Part shown: piece after piece, positions 8,523 through 16,988 of the stretch | Numbering within the stretch: the stretch's first letter is position 1 | How the letters are laid out: each line of letters starts with the position of its first letter | Origin: Pedobacter zeae | GTDB taxonomy: Bacteria; Bacteroidota; Bacteroidia; Sphingobacteriales; Sphingobacteriaceae | Length of the DNA stretch: 64,000 nucleotides | Assembly: GCF_014196715.1 (NCBI RefSeq) | Contig: NZ_JACIEF010000001.1 | Span: 1,408,872-1,472,871, forward strand | Direction: 5' to 3' | Translations under genes and position numbers: made by a program | Notes under the pieces: model-generated | Told to the model about the DNA's origin: nothing | Database searches by the model: none | Seen by the model: only the letters and a program-made list of their open reading frames with translations

Positions 8523-10013
8523 TTACCGCCCCCCATACACCACCTCATCATTAGGAAGAGGAAGTACGAAAATGTTATCAGAAGCCGGAATGATTACCCC
8601 GGTTTGCCCTACAATGCCCCTGTTTAGCCTTTTGTACATATAGAACAGCTGGCCTTCGGCCAACCACTCCTTGCGTGCATCTTTAAGTAGCTCTTTTAAT
8701 AGGTCTTCTTCATTATTGATGGATAAAGGATCGCCTATTTGCCTCGCTTCGCGTACCTGTTTAAGGTAGTTTACCGCCTCTGTTGGATTACTTGCATAGG
8801 TACATTCTGCAGCGATATAATACAGCTCACTAAGCCTGATGGCCGGAGCCATTAAATAATGTAAGTTTGCATTGGCCTCAGCGCTTAAAGGGTTTCTGCG
8901 GTATTTCACAATGTCGTAAGACCTTGACGATTGATTGGAAGTAGCCGATAACCAGTACTTATAACGGGAATCGCTAGCCCCGGCGGTTGCCTTTTCATAA
9001 ATATAATCGGCAGCATCCTCTATCAGGTAAAAGCCCCGGGTACCACTTTGAAACCAATTGTCTTTGATCTCTTTAGCTGCACCAGGTATGTACCATCCAA
9101 AAACAAGTTCTTTATACAGGATACGGTCTTTCTTGGCATCTTCAAACGCTTCAAAATCACTTTTGGCTGTCCACGGGAATTTTTTGGAGTCGATTACCTC
9201 TTTTGCATTTGCCAGGGCCTTAACTTTATCATTTTTATACAGATATACCCGTGCAAGTGTACCACACACCGCATAATAATTTAAACGGTGCCTCCTGTTT
9301 TGTAAAAAAAGGCTGGGGTTCTTCTCTTCTGTATTTTTAAGCGTATCGGTAACCACAGGGTAGTTTACAATATAACCGGCACTGCGGATCGGATCTGCCA
9401 TTAATAATTGCTTCGATTGCTCCAGGTCTTTAATAATGAGGTCTATCGTTTCGGATACGCTCGAAACCGGCGTAACCTCTTTGGTATAGCGGTTTGCATA
9501 GGGAATTCCTTTTGCCGTGGCGTTTCTCAGGTAAGAAGGGGCAAAAAGCCGTAATAAATCGAAATGAAAGTAGGCCCTTAATGCAAGCGCTTCTCCTTTA
9601 ACGATTGCATAATTACTGCCGCTAAAAATATTCTTTTTGGCATCTACATTCTCCAGAATCAGGTTACAGTTTACAATGGCATTGTATAAACCTGCCCATA
9701 TTTTATCCTTCCTTTTGATAAACTCGCCATGTTTATAATTATACAATGAGGTTTGCCGGTAATCCTGTCCGTCATCACGCATCGAAAAATTTTGCGCCAG
9801 AACTTCCGTTGTACCGAATGTAAGCTCTTTGCCATACAGGTCTGATTCTGTACTGCGGTTGTACACGCCGTTTATAGCTTCCATAAAGCCGCTTTCAGTA
9901 CTGAATAAAATCGGGGCCGCTATTTCCGATTCAGGCTCAACTTCCAGCCACTTCTTGCAGGAAGAACACAATCCCGTTAGTACAAAAAGGCAGATCAACA
10001 CTCTAATCTTCAT
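8523..10013 (-). CDS. SusD/RagB-family nutrient-binding lipoprotein
   Basis: This 496-residue protein has lipobox VLTGLCSSC and the start KKWLEVEPESE typical of SusD. TPR-like helices follow (LILENVDAKKNIF, GEALALRAYFHFDLLRLFAP), and the C terminus carries the SusD signature region LLKDARKEWLAEGQLFYMYK. Such proteins form the lid over a SusC channel and capture ligand outside the cell. It lies 34 bp downstream of its cognate SusC gene. The ligand is unknown; with no glycoside hydrolase in this operon but a protease and redox proteins, a peptide or metal-chelate substrate is as likely as a glycan. Confidence 0.93.
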   Translation of the reverse strand: MKIRVLICLFVLTGLCSSCKKWLEVEPESEIAAPILFSTESGFMEAINGVYNRSTESDLYGKELTFGTTEVLAQNFSMRDDGQDYRQTSLYNYKHGEFIKRKDKIWAGLYNAIVNCNLILENVDAKKNIFSGSNYAIVKGEALALRAYFHFDLLRLFAPSYLRNATAKGIPYANRYTKEVTPVSSVSETIDLIIKDLEQSKQLLMADPIRSAGYIVNYPVVTDTLKNTEEKNPSLFLQNRRHRLNYYAVCGTLARVYLYKNDKVKALANAKEVIDSKKFPWTAKSDFEAFEDAKKDRILYKELVFGWYIPGAAKEIKDNWFQSGTRGFYLIEDAADYIYEKATAGASDSRYKYWLSATSNQSSRSYDIVKYRRNPLSAEANANLHYLMAPAIRLSELYYIAAECTYASNPTEAVNYLKQVREARQIGDPLSINNEEDLLKELLKDARKEWLAEGQLFYMYKRLNRGIVGQTGVIIPASDNIFVLPLPNDEVVYGGR

Positions 10014-10047
10014 ATTTTTATATTTTAAATCCGTTAATTAATCCAGC

Positions 10048-13000
10048 TTAGAAAGCTGCTCTGATTGAAAAGGTTAAACTCCTGGTAAATGGATAATTGA
10101 TACCCCTTTCTTCTTTTACCGACGACCACCGCACCACATCATTCGCCGTTACCTGGAACATGAGGCTCGACATCGACAGTTTGGATGCGATTTTTTTATT
10201 CATATCGTAAGAAAGGTTCACTGATTGGAGGTTGATCAGGTTATCTGGCTGGATAAATCTCGAGCTTACATCCGTCTCTCCATTATCTGCTATATTTTTA
10301 TAAAAAGACAGGTCGCCGGGTTGCTTCCATTTTTCCTCGAACACCCGTTTATCAACGTTATATCTTGGATCGGCATTTTCAACACGTTCTACCAGGGTGA
10401 GGTTGTATTTATCACCACCGAAAAAGGTTTGAAACTGTACATACAGGCTAAACCTTTTATAGTTAACGGTGCCGCCAAAGTAGCCGCTTACCTTAGGATT
10501 AGGATCGCCAATTACCACATAATCTCTCTTATCGTAATCATAGGTCAGTGTACCATCTTTTTTAACGTATAGCTCACGCCCGTTTTCCGGATCTATGCCT
10601 AAGGAGCGCACGCCATAAATGGCATTAAATGGTTGCCCTTCGCTAAACCTGAGCAGTGGGATCCCCCGGTAGCCGCCATCGCCCGGTTTTACCGATTGCA
10701 GTTCGTCTGCCCTGTCGTTGTACCGCTTTAATGCATTAGAGATCCTTACTACCTTGTTTTTGTTTGAAACCATATTGGCATTAAGATTTACCGACCAGTC
10801 TTTGCTCCTTACTGCCTCTACATTGATCCCCAGCTCGGCCCCTTTGTTTTCCATGTCTCCGAGGTTTTCTTTATAAGATAAAAACCCTGTCGATGGAGGT
10901 AAAGTAATATCCGCCAGAATATCTTTGGTAAACTTTTTATAGACCCTAGGCATAATCATTACACGGTCTTTAAAAAGCCCAATATCTACACCTATATCGG
11001 TCATCCTTGTTTTTTGCCATCCGAGGTTTTCATTTCCGTAACTGTTTACACCGGCGCCAATACCCGATGAATACCAGTTGCCCGTATTGTACCTGTAAAT
11101 GGTTTTTGACAAGTAAGGATCAAATTCTACAGAACCGGTAAGACCTGTTGATGCTTTTATCCTGAGCTGGCTGATCACCGGGTTATCTTTCAGAAATGCT
11201 TCCTGGTGCACATTCCAACCCAAACCGAACGACCAGAAAGGGGCCAATTTATTGTTCACACCGAATTTCGAAGAACCATCAATACGGACCGTACCATCCA
11301 TCAGATACCGGTTTTTGTACGAATAGTTTACCGTAAAGAAAGAACCAAATAAACGGGCTTTTTCGAGCTTGCTTTGTGGTTTTCCATCTTCGGCATAACC
11401 CTTGGCAAATCCTATGCTGGTAAAACGGTCGTTGGCAAAGCCAATGGCCGTAAATTCTTTCTGATCGCGCAGCTCTGTGCGGGCGTTTACCCCCACCAAG
11501 GCATTAAAGTAATTGCCTCCAATCTGCTTTAACCAGGTTAACCTCATGTTACCGTCCCAATAGGTCTCTTTCATTTCGCGGTTTGTATATTCCCCTTTCT
11601 CATCAATTTTATCGGTGGTATACAGGTAATATTTATTGGCCTGCGGAGAGGTGAACACATCGTCAGAATTTGCCCGTGTGGTTACACTCATCTGCGCCCT
11701 TAACCTCAGGTCTTTCGCCACTTCTAAATCGGCAGAAAGGTTATCGATAATTTCGGTATACTTCGATTTATTAAAACTGCTTAGATTGGCATCGAATAAC
11801 GGATTAAAAACATATTCTTTTGACCGGTCCTGTTTTTCATATACGTCAGAAATCCTCATGGCCATGCCATTGGCATCTTTCAACGGGTAATAAGGGTTCA
11901 TCCTTACGTAGTTGGAAAAATCGCCATAAGGAGATTCGGTAGCGCCTACCTGTGTAATGGATAATTCATTTCTGAACTGAAGTTTCTTCACATTGTACTG
12001 AAAACTCATTCCACCCGAGTACTGGTCTCTTTCTGAGCCCTTCATTGCTCCGGGCCGGGTTTGGTAGCGCAGGTTTACATTATAGCGGAAGGCCTGCGAG
12101 CCTCCATCCAGGTTAATCGCGTGTTTATGGCCTATGGTATTACGTAAGGGTTGTGATAACCAATAACTGTTCACCCCACCAATAACATTGGCTTTTTTGT
12201 GATAATAAATTTCATCGAGCTGATCTTGCGGTACCTGTTGTTTCGCCGAGTTGTATAATCCTGCCAAAACCTCGTAATCCAGTTTTTGCGCGGCATCTAA
12301 AACCTGGTAGTCACTCAGGTCGGCAGCAGTAAGATTCAGTTCGTAGTTATACTCTACCCGCAATTTCCCTTCTAAAGGTGTTTTAGTGGTAATCACAATT
12401 ACACCATTGGCCGCGCGCGAACCATAAATTGCTGTGGCCGCTGCGTCTTTTAATGAAGTAACTGAAGCAATCCGGTTTACATCCAGGTCAAATACCTTTT
12501 CTACACTCACCTCGTAGCCATCGAGCATGAAAACAGGCATATTTGCTTTCCCCTGAATTTCATCCCTTCGCAATACCTGTCCGTCGCCGCTGGGCAATGC
12601 AGAAGCTCCCCTAACGTTGATAGAGGGGATCCGGTTAGGGTTTGAGCCAGCAAGGTTATTATCGATGAGTTTAAATGAAGGATCGAATGTGCCGATGCTT
12701 TGCAGCAAATTCTGTGGATTTACCCTTCTCAGCTGTTCTCCCGATATGGTAACTGCGTTACCGGTATAATTGTCTTTTTTAATGGTTTGGTAACCGGTAA
12801 CCACCACATCGTTCATTTGTGTCATTTTAGAAATCAGCTCAATTCTCAATGCTTTCGGGCCGGTAACCTTACTTTCCTGCAACTCATAGCCCACATAACT
12901 GAAAACTAAGATGCTGCCTTCATCTACATTGACCTTAAACTCACCTTTCTCGTTGGTAATGCCTATACTGGCACCATTTTTAAGGGAAACATTAACGCCG

Positions 13001-13449
13001 GGAAGGGTTTCGCCTGTAGCTTTATCCATCACTACACCTTTTACCTCTATTTTTACCGCCGCACGTGTTACAACAAGCGGTACATTTTCCCTCCGGTTAA
13101 TCACAATGGTTTTGTTAACAATAGTATAGCTCAGGTTTTGATCTTTTAAAGCAGCATTTAAAGCTTCTGTAAGCGATGCATTATTGAACTCGACGGTTAC
13201 CTCAGGTTTATCCTGCAGCAACTGGCCTTTGTAAAAGAAAAAATAGCCGGTTTGCTTTTTTATCTCCTTAAAAACCTGTTTAAGCGAGGCTTTTCTGCGG
13301 GAGAGCGTTACGGTTTGAGAAAAGGTGGCTGCCGACAAATGTAAAGCACCGACCAATAATAAGATTGCAGTCAATTTCATGACCAATAAAAATTTAATCT
13401 TTACCCTCCGTGGGTCGCACACGGGGTTGTAAAGGGTAGTTAATTTCAT
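10048..13449 (-). CDS. SusC/RagA TonB-dependent transporter with STN domain
   Basis: This is an 1133-residue outer-membrane transporter. After a signal region (about 20-45) come an STN secretin/TonB short domain (about 47-118; LKQVFKEIKKQTGYFFFYKG), a carboxypeptidase-regulatory-like domain (about 133-210; GVVMDKATGETLPGVNVSLK), a plug (about 220-355; NVRGASALPS, TSLKDAAATAIYGSRAANGV) and a C-terminal 22-strand barrel ending in SLTFSIRAAF. The STN domain is the part that talks to FecR-type anti-sigma factors, and a FecR/sigma pair lies directly upstream. This supports induction through substrate occupancy. The chosen Met precedes a basic stretch (PRRVKIKFLLVMK); a start at the later Met at about residue 24 (VMKLTAILLL) is also possible. 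Confidence 0.93.
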   Translation of the reverse strand: MKLTTLYNPVCDPRRVKIKFLLVMKLTAILLLVGALHLSAATFSQTVTLSRRKASLKQVFKEIKKQTGYFFFYKGQLLQDKPEVTVEFNNASLTEALNAALKDQNLSYTIVNKTIVINRRENVPLVVTRAAVKIEVKGVVMDKATGETLPGVNVSLKNGASIGITNEKGEFKVNVDEGSILVFSYVGYELQESKVTGPKALRIELISKMTQMNDVVVTGYQTIKKDNYTGNAVTISGEQLRRVNPQNLLQSIGTFDPSFKLIDNNLAGSNPNRIPSINVRGASALPSGDGQVLRRDEIQGKANMPVFMLDGYEVSVEKVFDLDVNRIASVTSLKDAAATAIYGSRAANGVIVITTKTPLEGKLRVEYNYELNLTAADLSDYQVLDAAQKLDYEVLAGLYNSAKQQVPQDQLDEIYYHKKANVIGGVNSYWLSQPLRNTIGHKHAINLDGGSQAFRYNVNLRYQTRPGAMKGSERDQYSGGMSFQYNVKKLQFRNELSITQVGATESPYGDFSNYVRMNPYYPLKDANGMAMRISDVYEKQDRSKEYVFNPLFDANLSSFNKSKYTEIIDNLSADLEVAKDLRLRAQMSVTTRANSDDVFTSPQANKYYLYTTDKIDEKGEYTNREMKETYWDGNMRLTWLKQIGGNYFNALVGVNARTELRDQKEFTAIGFANDRFTSIGFAKGYAEDGKPQSKLEKARLFGSFFTVNYSYKNRYLMDGTVRIDGSSKFGVNNKLAPFWSFGLGWNVHQEAFLKDNPVISQLRIKASTGLTGSVEFDPYLSKTIYRYNTGNWYSSGIGAGVNSYGNENLGWQKTRMTDIGVDIGLFKDRVMIMPRVYKKFTKDILADITLPPSTGFLSYKENLGDMENKGAELGINVEAVRSKDWSVNLNANMVSNKNKVVRISNALKRYNDRADELQSVKPGDGGYRGIPLLRFSEGQPFNAIYGVRSLGIDPENGRELYVKKDGTLTYDYDKRDYVVIGDPNPKVSGYFGGTVNYKRFSLYVQFQTFFGGDKYNLTLVERVENADPRYNVDKRVFEEKWKQPGDLSFYKNIADNGETDVSSRFIQPDNLINLQSVNLSYDMNKKIASKLSMSSLMFQVTANDVVRWSSVKEERGINYPFTRSLTFSIRAAF

Positions 13450-13661
13450 ACCTTTGTAATGAATGAGGTTAAAAAATAGCAGCTGGGTTTCGAAGCAAGC
13501 TGCTTGTCCAGATTTCTACCGGAAGCGTTGTCGCGCTTTCGGTTTTTTTTTAAAAAAAGGTACGTTGCTAAATTTCTGGTAATTTTTTCATCATAAAGTT
13601 TAGTTAGTTGGTTAATGGTTTGGTTGATTTTTGTGGCTGTTTACAGAAAAGCCGTTTTGTT

Positions 13662-14780
13662 TTAATTTCCTGTTACGGTTAATACTTTGCCCCTGGCATC
13701 GATATGAACATGGTTAAGTTCCAATATTTTAAAAACCTCTTCCAGGTTGCTGTTTCTTGGTATTTCCCCTATATACTTTTCGGATGTAATTTTGCCCTGG
13801 TAAACTACATCTACATCGTACCAGCGCGAAATCTGGCGCATAATGCTCTGCAGATCATCGTTGTCGAAAGAGAAAATATTGTTTTTCCAGGCCATTTCCT
13901 TATCTGTATCTACCTGTTCATTGAGCGATAACCTGGCATTGTTGGCATTGAACTGCGATTGCTCGCCCGGGTGCAGATTTACCGAACCCGATTGGGTACT
14001 TACCTTTACGGCACCTTCTAAAAGTGTAGTTTTAACCATCGCTTCGTCCCTGTAGGCATTAATATTAAAATGTGTTCCTAAAACCTCAACCGTTTGCGCT
14101 CCGGTTTTTACCCTAAAGGGACGGGTATGATCTTTAGCAACTTCGAAATAAGCTTCACCACTCAACTCCACCTGCCTTTCCTTTTTTGCAAATGCGTAAG
14201 GATAGGTTAAAGTGGTGGCTGCATTAAGCCAAACTTTTGTTCCATCGGGCAGGTTTACCTGGTATTGCCCCCCACGGGGTGTGGCAATTGTATTCGAGCC
14301 CCTTACTGCTGCATTCGCAAGTTCTGTAACGATATACTCGAGCTGGCCATTTTTTGCCTTCCGGATAACCACCCCGCTTTGATTGGCTATTTGCCCGTTT
14401 TTGGCATCGTCCAGATTAACAACCGTTCCATCGGCCAGGGTAAGGACCGCTTTATGCCCGCCGGGAAGGATATTTTTCAGTTCGGTTTTGGCCGTTAACG
14501 GCGTAGCATCACGCTGTGCAACAAAATACAGTCCAACGCCCAGGCATAACACAATACTTGCTGCCATGGTAAACCGTTTTACCGTAAGTCGTTTTAAAGT
14601 TGTTGTGCGGAGGCTTAACCGGTTCCAAACTTCCTGTTTACTGGATTCTATCCGTGAATGTGGGGGCGCCTGTTGATCAACAGGTAAGTGCAGGTACCAC
14701 TCTTCAATAACAGCCATCTCCTCGGGCGTACAATTACCCGCGATGTATTTGTTTAAAAGCTTTTTCGCATTTTTCTCCAT
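13662..14780 (-). CDS. FecR-family anti-sigma factor
   Basis: This inner-membrane anti-sigma factor has 372 residues. I start at the Met at 14780 (EKNAKKLLNKYIAGNCTPEE), which begins the cytosolic anti-sigma helix region; an upstream Met would add 14 residues of no family character. One transmembrane helix (about 80-100, AASIVLCLGVGLYFVAQ) is followed by the periplasmic FecR domain (IATPRGGQYQVNLPDGTKVW, HFNINAYRDE) and the C-terminal STN-interacting region (RWYDVDVVYQGKI). It lies between the ECF sigma gene and the STN-type SusC gene, as in Fec-type signalling. It should hold the sigma factor inactive until the transporter signals. Confidence 0.93.
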   Translation of the reverse strand: MEKNAKKLLNKYIAGNCTPEEMAVIEEWYLHLPVDQQAPPHSRIESSKQEVWNRLSLRTTTLKRLTVKRFTMAASIVLCLGVGLYFVAQRDATPLTAKTELKNILPGGHKAVLTLADGTVVNLDDAKNGQIANQSGVVIRKAKNGQLEYIVTELANAAVRGSNTIATPRGGQYQVNLPDGTKVWLNAATTLTYPYAFAKKERQVELSGEAYFEVAKDHTRPFRVKTGAQTVEVLGTHFNINAYRDEAMVKTTLLEGAVKVSTQSGSVNLHPGEQSQFNANNARLSLNEQVDTDKEMAWKNNIFSFDNDDLQSIMRQISRWYDVDVVYQGKITSEKYIGEIPRNSNLEEVFKILELNHVHIDARGKVLTVTGN

Positions 14781-14818
14781 TAAAAGAAGTTTGTTTGGGT
14801 TAGTTAATGTATATACGG

Positions 14819-14835
14819 CCAAGGTATAGCCTTGG
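14819..14835 (-). promoter_or_regulatory. Hairpin in the leader of the FecR gene
   Basis: CCAAGG-TATAG-CCTTGG is a perfect 6-bp stem about 39 nt upstream of the FecR start. On the minus strand it is followed by CCGTATATAC, without a T-run, so it is not a typical terminator. It could tune FecR expression relative to the sigma factor; this is inference. Confidence 0.4.
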
Positions 14836-14926
14836 GGGTATCAGGAAAATCATTTTTTTTTTTTAAAAAATCCCAATACTGTTTATTGATAGCTAATAAG
14901 CTTTAGCTAAGCGCAGCAACAAGGGT

Positions 14927-15511
14927 TTAGCGGTAATTTTTAAATAGGAAAACCACATAAATAACCAAACCCAGCCGCGATTTAAGAATTCGCAGGGCTT
15001 TTTTAACCTGGGTTTTAACCGTTAACTCAGATAGGCCTAATGCTACCGCAATTTCTTTGTGCGATTTATTCTCCCTGCGGCTTAAAATAAAAATTTCGCG
15101 CATTTTGGGCGGCAAAGCATCAATTTCCTGTTCAATTAAACGCGCCATCTGCTTTTCGCGTACCCGATAATCCGTTAGTACGTGGTCCTGATCGATATAA
15201 TCCTGCAAAGAATCCACGTAACGGCTCTCTACTTTTTGATGCGCAAACACATCAAGCACACGATTACGTACCGCCGTATACAAATAGGCAGATAAGTTAC
15301 CATCAGGTGCTACCTGTAAACGTTTAACCCAAAGCGATTCGAACAATTGGTGTAATACGTCTTTCGCTTCCTCCTCATCGTTTAGGCGTTTGCTGGCATG
15401 AACAAAAAGCAATCCGTAAAAGCGGTTGTAAATTTCGGTAAAAGCCAACTCATCACCTTGAGTTAACAAGTATGCTAATTCGCTGTCAGAATATGAACCG
15501 TAAACACGCAT
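14927..15511 (-). CDS. ECF RNA polymerase sigma factor, SusC/FecR-associated type
   Basis: This 194-residue sigma-70 family extracytoplasmic-function factor has region 2 at about 15-80 (DELAFTEIYNRFYGLLFVHA, HQLFESLWVKR) and region 4 at about 120-180 (LPPKMREIFILSRRENKSHK, AVALGLSELTVKTQVKKAL). I start at the Met at 15511 (RVYGSYSDSELA) because a Bacteroidota -7 box lies 10 bp upstream; the alternative Met 30 bp earlier would lie before that box. It is followed after 146 bp by the FecR gene and probably activates the SusC operon downstream. No other sigma gene is in the window. Confidence 0.94.
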   Translation of the reverse strand: MRVYGSYSDSELAYLLTQGDELAFTEIYNRFYGLLFVHASKRLNDEEEAKDVLHQLFESLWVKRLQVAPDGNLSAYLYTAVRNRVLDVFAHQKVESRYVDSLQDYIDQDHVLTDYRVREKQMARLIEQEIDALPPKMREIFILSRRENKSHKEIAVALGLSELTVKTQVKKALRILKSRLGLVIYVVFLFKNYR

Positions 15512-15521
15512 AGAGATCACA

Positions 15522-15529
15522 CAAAGATA
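15522..15529 (-). promoter_or_regulatory. -7 box TATCTTTG before the ECF sigma gene
   Basis: The octamer fits the Bacteroidota TAnnTTTG element exactly and lies 10 nt before the chosen ATG, implying a very short leader. I see no good -33 TTTG at 19-21 nt spacing. This box decides the choice of start at 15511. Confidence 0.6.
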
Positions 15530-15829
15530 ATACAAATACAACCGGTTTCATGGCTCTACCCCGGCAGTTATCTTACTAATATTTTAGAATTTGTAACTTT
15601 TTTGCATCAAATTGCTATATTTTATACTATAAAACAGAAAGCACTCCACTTTTACGGTTTTTTTGATCAAAAAAAATCTGCAAATCAACCACCTGAGTTG
15701 GCTACCAAACCACCTGTTAAGCGAAAGTGCCTCTTTTTACGTAAAAACAAATAAATGATGCTGGATGGTATAGGTTGATTGGATACCCTACCGGGCATCA
15801 AAACGGCTTGCCGGGTATAAGAAATGAGT
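15530..15829. other. Intergenic region without a gene
   Basis: This AT-rich gap lies between the sigma gene promoter and the end of the DUF1772 gene. No reading frame with family features, RNA gene or repeat shared elsewhere in the window was seen. Confidence 0.6.
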
Positions 15830-16321
15830 TTAGGTATTGCGGCTCAATATTGCAGCATAGGCTACCAGTATTATGCAAATAAAAGAAGCTATGGTTCTGA
15901 TCCGATGGTATAAATTCCAGCCTGGCTCAAATTTTTCGCGTAATGAACGGAGCCCGCTTTCATCAAGTTTACCCAGATCTGCCCCATCCAGCAGGTTATT
16001 AAGGGGTACATTACCCATTAGGGTAACCAGAAACACTGCGCCGAAGTATACTAAGCATGCCGCCAAAAGCAGGTAAAACACCGCAGGTTGCTCTTTAAAA
16101 AACCAAACGCTTATGGGTAATATAATCAGTGTGCCCATAAAAGAAATAAAAAAAAGCGGATTTAAAATAGCCCGGTTGATTGATTGCATGGCTTGCAAAA
16201 AAGAAAGATCAGAAAGGCGCGCAAGGCCCGGCATCACAGAACAGGAATAAGCATAAAAGAGTCCGCTAATCAGTGCAGTAGAAACTGTACCCAACAAAAG
16301 CACCAACGTTTTGAGATTCAT
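15830..16321 (-). CDS. DUF1772 (anthrone oxygenase-like) membrane protein
   Basis: This 163-residue integral membrane protein has four hydrophobic helices (about 5-27, 53-75, 80-103, 140-160). The first helix and next segment (ALISGLFYAYSCSVMPGLAR) match DUF1772, whose fungal relatives are anthrone oxygenases; bacterial members have no known function. The conserved segment GNVPLNNLL lies between helices 3 and 4. It is a single gene with its own upstream space, facing the same way as the Hc1 gene but separated from it by a terminator. Function is not inferred further. Confidence 0.8.
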   Translation of the reverse strand: MNLKTLVLLLGTVSTALISGLFYAYSCSVMPGLARLSDLSFLQAMQSINRAILNPLFFISFMGTLIILPISVWFFKEQPAVFYLLLAACLVYFGAVFLVTLMGNVPLNNLLDGADLGKLDESGLRSLREKFEPGWNLYHRIRTIASFICIILVAYAAILSRNT

Positions 16322-16464
16322 AACTAATTACTTTAACCGTATCTGTAGCCCTAAAGCCTGTTACGAATGTAAGCAAAAAGCTTAACCGAAAAAAATTAGC
16401 TTAGGGTACCGAAAGCAAGATCATTAAGCAGCCAAAGGTGAACAGATGTGTTGCCCCAAACAAA

Positions 16465-16493
16465 AGAAGGCCCACATCACCTGCGGGCCTTCT
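16465..16493 (-). terminator. Hairpin terminator after the Hc1 gene
   Basis: AGAAGGCCC and GGGCCTTCT form a perfect 9-bp stem with an 11-nt loop. On the minus strand TTTG follows. It lies 20 nt beyond the Hc1 stop codon and separates it from the DUF1772 gene. Confidence 0.7.
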
Positions 16494-16512
16494 GGTTTAA
16501 AGCGAAAACAAA

Positions 16513-16692
16513 TTATTTAGCGCTGTTTTTTTTATCGGTTATTTCCGCTCTGATTTCCTGAGCCAAAACTTTCAGGTCTTGCATGGCTTTACGTACACGT
16601 GTACCTGCAGCAGCATTACCGCCTTCATAAAATTTAGTTACGTCTGCTTCAACAGAAGCGATCACATCTTGCACTTTTTTAAATTTGTCCAT
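16513..16692 (-). CDS. Histone H1-like protein Hc1 (small, Bacteroidota type)
   Basis: This is a 59-residue basic, helical protein: it begins MDKFKKVQDVIASVEADV, carries the core GNAAAGTRVRKAMQDLKVLA, and ends in TDKKNSAK. It matches the short Hc1-family proteins found in nearly all Bacteroidota, related to chlamydial histone H1-like proteins. It should bind DNA and compact the nucleoid or modulate transcription. It is monocistronic: a consensus promoter lies 74 bp upstream and a hairpin terminator 20 bp downstream. The combination of promoter, start, length and terminator makes it a confident gene despite its size. Confidence 0.92.
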   Translation of the reverse strand: MDKFKKVQDVIASVEADVTKFYEGGNAAAGTRVRKAMQDLKVLAQEIRAEITDKKNSAK

Positions 16693-16765
16693 AATTTTTC
16701 TTTTATAGGATGTTAAACATCCATTAATTAAATAATATTCCTTTCCGTTAGCAATAAACGGGCCG

Positions 16766-16796
16766 CAAAACTATTGCTTTTTATAAATTAAACAAA
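16766..16796 (-). promoter_or_regulatory. Consensus Bacteroidota promoter of the Hc1 gene
   Basis: On the minus strand TTTG, 19 nt, TAGTTTTG fits the TTTG-N19-21-TAnnTTTG housekeeping promoter exactly. The predicted leader is about 65 nt and ends in AAAAGAAAAATT before the ATG. The -33 box lies inside CAAACGTTTA, half of a LacI-like palindrome, which may be chance. Confidence 0.8.
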
Positions 16797-16988
16797 CGTT
16801 TAAGGCAAATCATTAGTGCAGATAGTATAAAAAGCCAATAAAATATAAGGGCAGCCACCTGCAGTACTAATCTTATTTTTGATAAGCTACCTCACTTTTA
16901 ACATTTTGCAAATGGCACATTTTATAATAAAATATTTTAAAGTGAAGGGAATTTAATTTAACAATTATATTTTATCTTGGTTGGAAAT

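Noticed and set aside
16785-16805. LacI operator near the Hc1 promoter
   Set aside because: Only the half CAAACGTTTA fits; it overlaps the -33 box and the symmetric partner is incomplete.
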